Origin: Hermetia illucens
Taxonomy: Eukaryota; Arthropoda; Insecta; Diptera; Stratiomyidae
Length of the DNA: 64,000 nt
NCBI RefSeq assembly: GCF_905115235.1
Contig: NC_051851.1
Location: 111,360,868 to 111,424,867 of the forward strand
Direction: 5' to 3'
Position numbers and translations under genes: made by a program. The notes under the pieces are model-generated. The model did no database searches and was not told the origin of the DNA. It saw only the letters and a list, made by a program, of their open reading frames with translations. Positions 23,630 through 33,309 of this stretch are shown here, in pieces; position 1 is the stretch's first letter, and each line of letters opens with the position of its first letter.

Positions 23630-24725
23630 TAACATTCATTCAGGCTTTGCCAAAGAACAAGAGAGAAACAAGAAAATCGGCAGTTGGAGAAAGAAAATCG
23701 CGATCTCCGAAGTAACCTGATGAAGGTTATACGGGAAAGCAAGCGGAATTACTAGAAGCAATTGTCCCTTGGGGCAAATACGACCTGTGGGGTATTGCTT
23801 ACAAGATTGTAATGAACAAGATTCGTGGACAAATATCACCCCAAGTCACATACCCGCGAATCTTGCTCAAAAGAATTGCAATCCTTTTCGCCCAACAGGA
23901 AGAAAGTGGACCTCAGCCGACGGTTTACAATCCTCAGGGTGACCGAGGCGGACTTACAAGAGTTTCGTGGACGAAATGAATGTGAATCGTGCATGGTGTT
24001 TTTCACCCAGTGGAAAAGGCAGAGGTTGGTTCTGGTACCAAAAACCACCTGGCGCACCCTCTTCATATCGCTCTATCTGTCTTTTAGACACTGTGGGGTA
24101 GATGTTGGAGATGGTGATATACAACAGGCTGCTTCCGTTCGTCGACGACGACTGGCTTAGAGAATATGTTTTAACAGCATGTACTTCTCAAGGTTCCATA
24201 TTGGGGCCCCTGCTGTAGAACAGAATGTATGACGGAGGGCTCGGTCTTCACGTGCCAAAGGAGGCAGCGCTGATTGGTTTTGCAGATGACCTGGCGGTGG
24301 TAGTGTTGCGAAACACCCCCAGGACGTCGAGCTGTATGGAAGTGAAAGCTGGAGCTGGCGGCGGTCCGTATTACCACTTCCAGGAAAAACAAAATCCAGG
24401 TTGGTAATCACGAGGTCGTTTCAAAATCGATCATTAGATGCCTGGGAGTAATGGTCGATGCCAAGCTGAGCTTCAAGGGGCACCTGGCCTATGCGCGCGA
24501 AAAGGCTTTTTCTTATTGCAGGGGTAATGAAACCCATTCTGCAATATGCGGCTCCTGTTTGGGCATGCACAGTTGATAACACAGTGAACCAGAGAAGAGT
24601 AAACTCGGGATACCGGCAAATCGCGCTGAGAGTGTGCAGTTCATATAGGATGGTATCAGATGAGGCAGTATGTGTCATGACGGGGATGATTCCCTTATAT
24701 CTTCTAGCGAATAAGCTAGCTTCTT
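23630..24725 (+). mobile_element. R1-like LINE fragment (RT), plus strand
   Basis: Broken plus-strand frames read GKQAELLEAIVPWGKYDLWGIAYKIVMNKI near 23740-23830, ILFAQQEESGPQPTVYNPQGD near 23880-23945, a LVLVPK..P..PSSYR.ICLLDTVGKMLE-like region near 24020-24120, TSQGSILGPLLWN near 24185-24225, KEAALIGFADDLAVVV at 24258-24305 and YAAPVWACTVDNTVNQRRVNSGYRQIALRVCSSYRMVSDEAVCVMTGMIPLYLL at 24545-24710. The order and motifs fit the R1 clade. Both ends are missing and it carries many frame breaks. Confidence 0.75.
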
Positions 24726-24784
24726 TTTAAAATTTCCACCTCCATTCATAAAAATATATCCATATATATACTACCAATTACCAA

Positions 24785-25200
24785 CACCATTGCTGCCGCG
24801 GCAGAGATTCACAGCCTGGTCTACTTTGCAGCTACGTCAATAATCAACACCTTGGGGCGAATAACAGAAGTATGCGCAGGAGGACTTAACTTTTCTGGGT
24901 GTTTCGACTCAACAAAAGAGTAGAAAAGTTGAGAAAGGAGATTGGGTGTGTCATGCAAGCACTTCTTGGAAATCCATCACCAAGAGTGCACAGATCCGTT
25001 TCCAACATCATTGGAAACTACCATCTGTCCAATGATATGCCAATTAAAGAAATGCTCGAGACGCTGAAGTAGAAACTTGCGGTATGCTCTAATCGCATCC
25101 GTAGGTATCAAAAGAGCTTTCAACGAAGGACAGACAGCACCTTGTCCTTCCAGAACCAAAGAGGATTATATAAAAATCTCAGCAACTCATGATAGCTCGA
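24785..25200 (+). mobile_element. LINE remnant, region upstream of RT
   Basis: Plus-strand frames read AAEIHSLVYFAATSIINTLGRITE near 24795-24870, then EKLRKEIGCVMQAL and LETLKQKLAVCSNRIRRYQKSFQRRTDSTLSFQNQRGLYKNL at about 25050-25185, allowing one stop. This Arg/Lys-rich 'RIRRY..S..RR......N...Y..L' pattern precedes the RT domain in several LINE lineages. The clade is not assigned. From 25200 to 25496 I see nothing firm. Confidence 0.45.
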
Positions 25201-25507
25201 AAACTATTACTTGTACGAAAAATCGCCAGGTCCCAGACCAATCTTATGAATTACCCAGACCAATCTTGTGAGTGCTCGCCAGTGCAAATTACATGATCAT
25301 ACCACTGAAAACGCTTCTCTCTTTTTTTTTCCACACTTGGTAGAATGCCATGTTGATGACGGATATCCTCATTTCAGATGTGATGTGTTACTCCAGTGAT
25401 CCAGCGCGATCCCATGCACATTTTTCCATTCATACATAGCTAAAAATTCAAAATATTCTTTGATATAATCAACTCTGCGGTTCATATGACTATGATGACG
25501 GCATCAT

Positions 25508-25654
25508 AATAATATTCGTTGACGCAACAATCCAATCCAATAGAGCACTTCATTTAAGACTGTAACGGTACACTACAAATTCCACTGCCACCAGTGTGAT
25601 TTGATCTACGACCTTCCGTGCAAAATCCTTGTGCTCTAACCACTCAGCTACCCG
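25508..25654 (-). mobile_element. tRNA-derived SINE, internally shortened copy
   Basis: The reverse complement starts CCGGGTAGCTGAGTGGTTAG (pol III A box TAGCTGAGTGG) and continues through AGAGCACAAGG and a decayed B box (GATCAAATC) to GTGTACCGTTACAGTCTTAA, AATGAAGTGCTCTA and an ATT-rich 3' end. It is the same family as 41237-41546 but lacks about 150 bp of the middle. Flanks GACGGCATCAT (25497-25507) and GACGGCGTCAT (25655-25665) are an 11-bp target duplication with one mismatch. Confidence 0.78.
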
Positions 25655-25665
25655 GACGGCGTCAT

Positions 25666-25994
25666 ACCCGTCTTAAATTGCGATAAAATTCACGTGAACT
25701 ACAAAATTTTTACTTTATATAATTTTGTTAATAATAGTTGCATTTCCTTCAAACTTTCTAGAATTGTGTATTATTAGTAGTCTCTTGCTTCAATTCTGCC
25801 TCGCATTCACAATATCATACGATTTGCGATCGTAGCCGATATTTTTATTAAACTTTGAAAACCTTCCTTAAAGATAATACTCGTTACATATTATGATGAC
25901 CAGGGTGAATATTATCGCCCTTCACATTTTTACTACTCATTGCAGAAGCTTAAAACTTATAAACCGATCTCTAACTTCGCTCGTGCCAAGCCAA
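25666..25994. other. unassigned intronic sequence
   Basis: AT-rich. A block near 25700-25760 (TTTTGTTAATAATAGTTGCA, then TTTCCTTCAAACTTTC) resembles inner HINE sequence in inverse orientation, so this may be an old HINE scrap. Nothing else is recognised. Confidence 0.35.
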
Positions 25995-26702
25995 ATTTAA
26001 AAATAAGTTTGAAAAACAAGAACACCTCTAAATCTCATACAGTGAGTTACATCAATCTATGTCGAATTCAAGGGGGAGGGGTCCACAGATATGCAAGAGG
26101 GGAGTGTAATTTTTTTCACCAAATATAGTCGTGTAAGATATCAAATAAAAGGGTTAGTACTTTCCGAAGCTGGTCTTAGTTTTGACATTTGTCGGAAAGG
26201 TGGAGAGTGTGGGGGGTCGAAATTGTTTGTTTATTTCACGGACCCATTTTCAGAAACTACCTAACCGAAAAATCTGAAAAAAAAATCAGGAGGCTGCCAT
26301 TATATGGTGCCTAGGCTCCGAAATACCCTCCATACCGACATCTGTTCAGATAATGTTAATAATAGTATATTACTACAATTTTGAATATTTGGCTGCAAAA
26401 CCCCCTTGCCTTCATCCTAGAATCATACAATTTTGCAGCAGTGTAGGCTATAACATGCAGCATGATCCTACCAAGTTTGGTGAAAATCGCACAATTAGTA
26501 ATAAAGTCATAATCGGTCAAATTTGCTGTTGTCTGTGCAAATTCAAGACTTTGAATGTCAGTATCACGCGAAAGTGGATATTCTCACATAATATGTGCAT
26601 ATACGCTACGTACTAATGGGACAAATGTGTGCATTTGCAAATGCAAAAATGTAAATCCTTTTATACCTGAAGTGTCTAGCTTCCAGTTGCCCGGTTTGTT
26701 TA
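25995..26702 (-). repeat. HINE-II repeat, longest uninterrupted copy
   Basis: From the CAGTGAGTTACATC block the copy runs through AAGGGGGAGGGGTCC, AGTACTTTCCGAAGC, CCTAACCGAAAAATCTG and CAGCATGATCCTACCAAG to the end CTGAAGTGTCTAGCTTCCAG, CCGGTTTGTTT. It lacks the (GTCY)n start seen at 19605 and 51773. It has no coding capacity. It shares block order and the 3' hairpin with HINE-I but diverges strongly in sequence, so it is a sister subfamily. Confidence 0.6.
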
Positions 26703-26816
26703 GGATGTATTTTTTTCCAGTTGCGCTTCACATCGAGTATAATATCTAAATATTTAACCTCATTCGCCTGTGGCACGCCTTGTTCATTTATGATGTCTTC
26801 AGCTAGATTCTCTTTT

Positions 26817-29270
26817 TAAGGTTTTGTGTGAAACAAAACCTTATTAGAATCGATTCGGTGTCTGTCTTCTTTTTATATATGGGTGGAAGTGGAAATCTTA
26901 CAAAGACACTGCCGCGCCAGGTTGCAGCAGCGTGTGGGATTCTCACTCACTAAAACCACCCCCCCTTTTTCCTTCTTCTTTCCCCGCGGAACTACTGCAA
27001 AGCATTACTTTGCGGGATGGACTGCGCTTTAAGCGACCAAACCTTCCGTTCTTCGCGTCCTCCTTGCGCGCTCCGCGTTCCTCCTGTATTCTTTTGATTG
27101 CGGAGTTCATCGCACACCAGTTTGCCTCCGACTTCAACATTTCCCCGATGATGTTCTGCGGGCTTAGGTTGGTTTTCAGGGAGTCTTCCAGACTCCTCCT
27201 TTCTGAGATAAAACATGGACAGTGGAACATAACATGCTCCGGGTCCTCTGGAATGCAACCACATTCAGGACAAAAGGGAGAATCATCCAGCCTGAATTGG
27301 TGCAGGTACTTCCTGTAACCACCATGTCTTGACAGGAATTGCGTCAGATGATAGTTAATCTCGCTTTGTCCTCGCTGGATCAACTCCACAATACGGGGAA
27401 TCAAAGTGTGGGTCCAGCGACCCCTCTGCGGGTCGTCCCACCATTGCTGCCACTTCTCCAGCGACTTTCGCCTTGCCGCCTTTCGGTATTCTGCATCTTT
27501 TTCAGGAGGATTCATTTTCCTTGTCTCCTACAGGCAGCGTGTCTCACTTGCCAGAATGTCTATCGGGATCATTCCCGCAATAACACACGCTGCCTCGCCT
27601 GATATTGTTCTGAAGGCGCTGCACACCCTTAGCGGCACTAAACGGTAAGTCATATTTACCCTCCTCCGATTATTCTCACACTCTAGTGCTTCCTCCTAAA
27701 CTGATGCCGCGTATAATAGTGTGGAGCGAACCACTCCGGCCACAAGTAATCTGCGACTGTATCTTGGGTCTCCAAAGTTAGGCATCATCCGCGCTAATGA
27801 TACGCTGGTGTTTGCCGCTTTCTCACAGGCATAGTCGATGTCCCTTGAAACAGATTTTAGCGTCAATCGTCACCCCTAGGTATTTGATAACCGGTTTCGA
27901 AGTGATGACACGACCACCAACACGAATATTAACCGTATTCCTCGTCCTACGATTGGTAATCAAGACCGCCTCCGTCTATTGTTCCGCAAGGTCAAGCTGA
28001 ACCATCTCCAGTCACGCTTTTATAGCGCTAATGGTTTCGTTAGCGTACATTTTAACGTCTTCAGGTTATTCCGCGACGACAACCACAGCTAGATCATCTG
28101 CGAAACTGACTATCGTGGCTTCCTTTGGCACGGGCAGGACCCCATTGTACATGACGTTCCACAGGAGAGGACCCAATACTGAGCCCTGTGGGACTCCCGC
28201 GGTGACGGTGTATTGCTTGGATCCCTCATCCGTATCGTACCAAGGTGTCCTCTCCGAAAGGTAACTGTCGAGGACTTCAAATAATAGTCAAATAACTAGG
28301 GACACCCGTTTTAGCTCCCCATACCTTGTTAATAAAGGGTGTACAATTTTTTTTCATAGAATGACGCCGTGTGGGGTATCAAATGAAAGGACTCAATTAG
28401 TACTTTTCGAAACTATCGGGTGAAACATAGGGGAGTGAGGGCTCAAAATATGACCATCAAAAAGTGTAACAGGTCTCGTTCTCAGAACCTATCCAACCGA
28501 AAAATCTGAAAAAAATCACAGTAGTGCATCTCTATGAAATCTAGGTCTCAATATACATCCGGTCCCGATATCTGCACAAATAAAGTTAATAATAGTATAC
28601 TTCCACATTTTAGAAATTTACCCGGCAACCCCCCTTATGTCCATCCCAGAAGTACAAGGCGTGGGTGTAATGAATAACATAATGCATAATTTGGTCGAGT
28701 TTGAAGAAAATCCAACTATTATTAACAAAGTTATTGGGGGTAAAATCCTGCACTCTACAACCTATATGACCTGTATCATCACATATCAATTCGTCAATAC
28801 CATATCGAAATGAGTTCTTATGAATGACTTCACAAAGAATTATTTTGTTTTAGCTTTTTAGTCATTTGTATACTAATATCAATTATCCCAAACAGACGTG
28901 TGTGTATGTAGGTATATAGTTTATGCGTGCTAATAAAGTTTGCGGGTAGTGTCTAATTCATATATACGCACTATATATGTACATATGTATGCTTTTGGGC
29001 ACGAAGTAAAACGGAAATATGGGTACGATGAATTTATATACGTGCATGTGTATGTACAGTATTTGAACATAGGCAGTTTGTTTGTTTAGGGTGAGGATAA
29101 TATCTATGGCTGTAATATGTACGTATGGCTTGTAGTGTGGAAAAATATGAAGGAATATATTGGATTTGTAGCTATGTACGGATAGAAAAATATGTGTTGA
29201 AGTTTCTTACATAAGATGAATACAAAACCTTTATACCCGAAGCGCGAGCTTCCGGTATTCGAGCTTGTTT
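26817..29270 (-). mobile_element. HINE-I copy 2, interrupted by an R1-like LINE
   Basis: The left end, 26817-26869, has TTAAGGTTTTGTGTGAAACA and its hairpin partner, then TTAGAATCGATTCGG and TCTGTCT. The body resumes at about 28286 (CCCCATACCTTG, then ATGGGGTATCAAATGAAAGG-type sequence) and ends at 29270 with ACAAAACCTTTATACCCG, GAAGCGCGAGCTTC and GAGCTTGTTT. About 130 bp of the microsatellite-side sequence is missing at the LINE junction. Identity to the copies at 38988 and 17207 is high by eye. Confidence 0.72.
26870..28285 (-). mobile_element. R1-like LINE fragment (RT to C-terminal zinc finger)
   Basis: The minus-strand order is RT around 28264-27700, including SFADDLAVVVV near 28075-28110 and GVPQGSVLGPLLWN-like sequence near 28150-28200. 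The C-terminal frame at 27515-26943 reads KWQQWWDDPQRGRWTHTLIPRIVELIQRGQSEINYHLTQFLSRHGGYRKYLHQF, then CPECGCIPEDPEHVMFHCPCF, a CCHC-type finger typical of R1 ORF2 C-termini. The copy is 5'-truncated, with frame breaks in the RT. It lies inside a HINE-I element. Confidence 0.8.
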
Positions 29271-29349
29271 GTTAGTGAAGTTAATGTAAGTCGATTTGGT
29301 TTCATTCAATTTGAGTTTTCATTTGGTGGTAGAATGTGGTCAACAACTA

Positions 29350-30637
29350 TTAGGTTGTTGCAAATGAAATGTCGGATATTTGAGTAAAATTTCAAAAAAC
29401 TATAACTTTTATGAAAATTAATTTTATTAGTCAAAATAAGAACCAGTAGCTTCAATGCACTTCTCCCAACGAGATACAAGGGCATTTATTCCAGTTTCGT
29501 AAAAGTCTGGGTTTCTAGAGCTAAGAAATTCTTCAAAGGCACTTTTGACAGCTACTTCATTGCTGAATTGTTTCCCCGCCAAAAAGTGATCCAAATGCTT
29601 AAAAAAGTGGTAGTCGGTTGGCGAGAGGTCGGGTGAATATGGTGGATGAGGAAGAGTCTCATATCGTAATTCATTTAATTTTTGGACCGTCATTCTGGAA
29701 ACATGAGGTCGGGCGTTATCATGGAGCAGTATCACTCCATCTCTGTTGACCAATCTAGGCCGCTGAACACGTAATTTCTCGTGCATTTCATCAAGTTGGG
29801 CACAATATTTCTCTGCATTAATTGTTTCACCACGCTCCAAAAACGAATAATGAATAATTCCAGATGCAGACCACCAAACAGTTACCATTACCTTCTCCGG
29901 GTGAAGGCTCGGTTTTGGCATGTGTTGTGGAGGCTGATCGGCATCTAGCCATTGCGCTGATCTGCGACGGTTGTCGTACAATATCCACTTTTCATCGCAT
30001 GTCACTATTCTGCGCAAAAAGGGATTGTTCCTGTTGCGGTTGAGTAGAGAACTGGATATTTCCATTCGCAGCGCCATGTTTTGCTCGTTGAGTTCATGCG
30101 GAATCCACTTATCAAGCTTCTTCACCTTTCCAAGCTGTTGTAAGTGCCGAGATACTGTCGAATAGTGTACGCCTATTTTCTCTGCAATGTCACGAATCGA
30201 TGATCGGGGATCAGATTCCACTATCAAACGCAACTCGTCGTTGTCGATCGATGGTCCTGGGTGTCCACGAGGTTCACTTTGGAGGGTCATGTCGCCTGAT
30301 CGGAATTTTTCGAACCACCGCTGTGTCGTTCGTTCGTTTGCTGCGTCAGCTCCAAATGCTCTGCAAATGTTTCTGGTTGCCTCCGCTGCGTTGTGACCAA
30401 GTTTAAATTCATATAGAAAAAGTAGACGTTTTTGACTCCCTTCCATGCTTTTTTCTTTGAGTTTTACTTGGAACTTCAATGACGATTGAAACTGAAATGA
30501 CTCCTTGATCGAACGAACGACTATTTATACTCAATTATCCCATACCACCAGAGTCACTTTGCGGCAGTTTTAAACATTAAAATCATAACTACCTTCACTT
30601 CATTGAAAAATCCGACATTTCATTTGCAACAACCTAA
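29350..30637 (-). mobile_element. mariner transposon, full length and apparently intact
   Basis: A 1288-bp element bounded by perfect 28-bp inverted repeats starting TTAGGTTGTTGCAAATGAAA (29350-29377 and 30610-30637). TA dinucleotides lie on both sides (29348-29349 and 30638-30639), the expected mariner target duplication. Length and terminal sequence closely resemble Hsmar1-type (cecropia subfamily) elements. It holds one uninterrupted transposase gene, listed separately. It inserted next to a Jockey/HINE composite inside Mtr4 intron 2. Identical termini and an unbroken gene suggest recent insertion. Confidence 0.94.
29427..30446 (-). CDS. mariner transposase, D,D34D, 339 aa
   Basis: Cut-and-paste transposase acting on the element's own inverted repeats. 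I start at the ATG at 30446-30444 (MEGSQKRLLFLYEFKLGHNA); the frame stays open upstream but only through a TTG codon. Helix-turn-helix DNA-binding regions occupy roughly residues 1-115, including VHYSTVSRHLQQLGKVKKLDKWIPHEL. The catalytic aspartates are D151 (TCDEKW), D243 (LLHDNARPHV) and D278 (PDLSPTDYHFF), with exactly 34 residues between the last two. The WWSASGIIHYSFL and C-terminal YETGINALVSRWEKCIEATGSYFD blocks are present. Length matches the roughly 340-residue family norm. No defect is visible; whether it is expressed or active cannot be told from sequence. Confidence 0.95.
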   Translation of the reverse strand: MEGSQKRLLFLYEFKLGHNAAEATRNICRAFGADAANERTTQRWFEKFRSGDMTLQSEPRGHPGPSIDNDELRLIVESDPRSSIRDIAEKIGVHYSTVSRHLQQLGKVKKLDKWIPHELNEQNMALRMEISSSLLNRNRNNPFLRRIVTCDEKWILYDNRRRSAQWLDADQPPQHMPKPSLHPEKVMVTVWWSASGIIHYSFLERGETINAEKYCAQLDEMHEKLRVQRPRLVNRDGVILLHDNARPHVSRMTVQKLNELRYETLPHPPYSPDLSPTDYHFFKHLDHFLAGKQFSNEVAVKSAFEEFLSSRNPDFYETGINALVSRWEKCIEATGSYFD

Positions 30638-30639
30638 TA

Positions 30640-31131
30640 TTTATAGTTTTATTTTTGCTTCTTTAGTATTTTTAATCGTGGTAAGAATTGCAGTGTCTTC
30701 CGCAAGTGTCGTATTTTATCTGCATCACAGCAAGTTTTATCATTGGCATACAAGATAACCAGCTACAATTTTTCTTTAAGTCAGAATATGCTCCCTTGTA
30801 TTTCACGCGAATACATAAAACTTCAAGATCTCAAAGAACTCTTCAGGGAGGTCCATATACCATTTATATAGCATACCTTCATGTCACACTTTATTGAACG
30901 TCTGTATGATATCAAGAAAAATCTTCACTTTTCCGATTACATTTTTATGGCTAAATTTGCCGTTTATACAGGTATTGAAAAATATCGCATAATCGAATTT
31001 GAATGTCTTCCTTAACATATTCCACTGTTGGTTAGTTAGTTCAATAAACTCCGATGTCATCAATTCTCCAATCAATTTGATGAAATAAAATAGATATATT
31101 AAAAAGTTTTAATCTTTCAATTTTCTCCTAG
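30640..31131. other. 3' end of Mtr4 intron 2, unassigned
   Basis: AT-rich sequence with no recognised element, ending in a pyrimidine-rich tract and acceptor TTTTCTCCTAG at 31121-31131. Old LINE sequence on the minus strand is possible but I cannot support it. Confidence 0.4.
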
Positions 31132-32720
31132 GTGAATACATACAGATGTCGGGTCGAGCTGGCCGTCGTGGACTTGATGACAAAGGAATTGTTATTCTGA
31201 TGATTGACGAAAAAGTTTCGCCCAATGTTGGGCGAGGAATTGTTCAAGGCAAAGCGGATCCTATAAATTCCGCATTCCACTTGACTTACAACATGGTCCT
31301 AAATTTATTACGAGTTGAAGAAATAAATCCAGAATATATGTTGGAAAGATCGTTTTTCCAATTCCAAAATCAAAGCTCAATCCCTGATTTATACAAAAAA
31401 GTGCAAGACAAGATTATAGAATTAGAAAAAATAAAAATTCCAGATGAGCATGCAATTGCTTCTTATCATCACATAAGAGAGCAGTTAGACATGCTAGGAA
31501 AGCAATTTCGGAGTTTTATAACAAAACCAGAATATTTGATTCCATTTTTGCAACCAGGTCGAATGGTGAAAATTCAGAAAGATGACGAAGAATTCGAGTG
31601 GGGCATTGTTGTAAATTTCGAGAAGAAAGTGAAAAATGATGAATCGAAAAATCCATTGAATTCAAAGTCAGAAGTGACCGTAATTGTGGATGTATTGCTA
31701 CATGTCGACGATGATTTCGAAAAAGAGTCCGTACCGAAACCATGTCCACCAGATAAAAAAGGAAGTATGGAAGTGGTTCCCGTCTTACATAAATTAATTT
31801 CGAAAATATCTTCGTTGCGAGTGTTTTATCCGAAAGACCTTCGACCCGCCGATAACAGAAAGTCGGTTTTAAAGACAATAGCTGAAATAAAGAAACGATT
31901 TCCTAAGGGACCCCCGCTTTTGAACCCCAATGAGGATATGCACATCAAAGATTCGGAATTCAAGGCAGTTGTAGATTCTATCGATAAATTTGAGAAACGA
32001 CTATTTGCACATCCTTTACACGACTCTCCAGATTTGGATACAGTTTATTCTAAATATTGTCAGAAACTTCAAGTAGCAAATGATTTGAAGGTTGCTAAAT
32101 CGCAATTAAAAGAAGCTAAGAGCCTTTTACAAATGGATGAACTTAAATACAGGAAGCGTGTTCTTCGAAGATTGGGGTACTGTACAGCATCAGATGTAAT
32201 TGAATTTAAAGGTAGAGTTGCGTGCGAGCTAAGTTCTGCTGATGAGCTCTTAATGACGGAAATGATTTTTAATGGGGTATTCAATAGTCTGTCTATTCCG
32301 CAATCTGTAGCGTTACTGTCGTGTTTCGTTTGTGATGAGAAAAGTTCGGAAACACCTGCATCAACAGAAGAGCTTTCCGGACCCCTACGACTTATGCAGG
32401 ACTTGGCAAGGCGAATAGCAAAGGTATCTAATGAATGCAAACTAGATTTGGATGAAGAATCATATGTTGAAAAATTCAAACCATACCTAATGGATGTTGT
32501 ATTAGCTTGGTGCAAGGGTGCGTCTTTTTTGAATATTTGTAAAATGACAGATATTTTTGAAGGATCTATTATCCGTTGTATGAGACGATTGGAAGAATTA
32601 TTAAGGCAAATGTGCCAAGCCGCAAAAACGATTGGGAACACTGACTTAGAAAATAAATTTTCAGAGGGCATTCGGTTATTAAAACGGGATATCGTATTTG
32701 CAGCCTCCCTATATTTATAG
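31132..32720 (+). CDS. Mtr4: Mtr4/MTREX RNA helicase, exon 3 (residues 491-1019)
   Basis: The C-terminal half of the exosome helicase. It opens with EYIQMSGRAGRRGLDDKGIVILMIDEK, which contains motif VI (QMSGRAGRRG, about residues 495-504). Then come PINSAFHLTYNMVLNLLRVEEINPEYMLERSFFQFQ (winged-helix region), the arch/KOW insertion typical of Mtr4 (about residues 560-800, with YLIPFLQPGRMVKIQ and WGIVVNFEKKV), and the helical-bundle DSHCT domain: LDTVYSKYCQKLQVANDLK, RRLGYCTASDVIEFKGRVACELSSADELL, GSIIRCMRRLEELLRQMCQAAKTIGN. It ends RDIVFAASLYL and TAG, identical to the metazoan C-terminus. The arch identifies it as Mtr4 rather than a Brr2-like helicase. Total protein is 1019 residues, close to the human 1042. 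Confidence 0.96.
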
Positions 32721-32847
32721 ACTATGAACTTGTTTTTTTTTAATTAAATTTTGTTCAGACCTAGTGAAATTGTATATGTTATAAATGTGATGAAAGATGT
32801 ATGTGTAAACTGATTAATATATCGTATATGATGGAAGGTTGCTTTTC

Positions 32848-32853
32848 AATAAA
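32848..32853 (+). promoter_or_regulatory. Mtr4 polyadenylation signal
   Basis: AATAAA 127 bp after the Mtr4 stop, in an AT-rich 3' UTR and followed by TTCTTTGTAAC. It is the first canonical signal downstream of the coding region. Confidence 0.65.
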
Positions 32854-32879
32854 AATTCTTTGTAACAAACAGTATGAAG

Positions 32880-33309
32880 TTTTATTGCTATAATAGTATT
32901 TCAGCAGTTCAGTAAATGCTGGTCAGGTGTATAACATCGATAGGTGGCATAACTACATTTTACGGAATATAAAGTATCTACATAATATATTCGTTGCTCT
33001 TAAGCTTCAAGTATATATAACTACACTAAAAGGTTTGGCCGGTGTATTAACCTAGCACTCCCATAAATACTGTTACAAACATACAATGATGTAGAAACAA
33101 AACGACATACTTATAATAATGGTATTTATTGCCAATAAGAAGATGAAGAATATTACTCGAAGTGTTCACCTTTAGCCCTAATGCAAGCTTTGAGACGATT
33201 GGGCCAGCTTCTATCGCTATCGCATTTTCCACTGCTCGTTTTAATGCTTTCTTAACCCTTTTGTTACCACACAAAAAATCTACATTGCCGCCGGGGCCAC
33301 CTGATTTGG
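32880..33309. other. region after Mtr4, possible transposase tail
   Basis: No firm gene. On the minus strand near 33165-33230 one frame reads SWPNRLKACIRAKGEHFE and a stop, like the C-terminal end of Tc1/mariner-type transposases. Another frame (33319-33047) is open for 90 codons but unrecognised. The TC-mariner reading is tentative. Confidence 0.3.

Larger units (their letters stand above)
26703..29349 (-). mobile_element. Jockey-like LINE scrap, split by a HINE-I copy
   Basis: At 26703-26816 the minus strand reads ENLAEDIINEQGVPQANEVKYLDIILDVKRNWKKIHP, the conserved post-palm 'VKYLGV-LDxxLxWxxHI' segment of Jockey-type RTs. The matching upstream bit lies at 29271-29349. The 26817-29270 HINE-I lies between them, and the intact mariner inserted at 29350 just beyond. 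Only about 65 residues remain. Confidence 0.5.
4261..31131 (+). other. Mtr4 intron 2, 26.9 kb, filled with transposable elements
   Basis: The donor is GTAAGT at 4261 and the acceptor is TTTTCTCCTAG ending at 31131. It is a phase 1 intron that splits a glycine codon. Joining 4260 to 31132 restores VTSG-EYIQMSGRAGRRG exactly as in the family. The intron carries LINEs, mariners, a SINE, HINE copies and TTAA-element pieces on both strands, listed separately. No host exon was recognised inside it. The first 200 bp (4261-4480) hold nothing I recognise. Confidence 0.9.
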
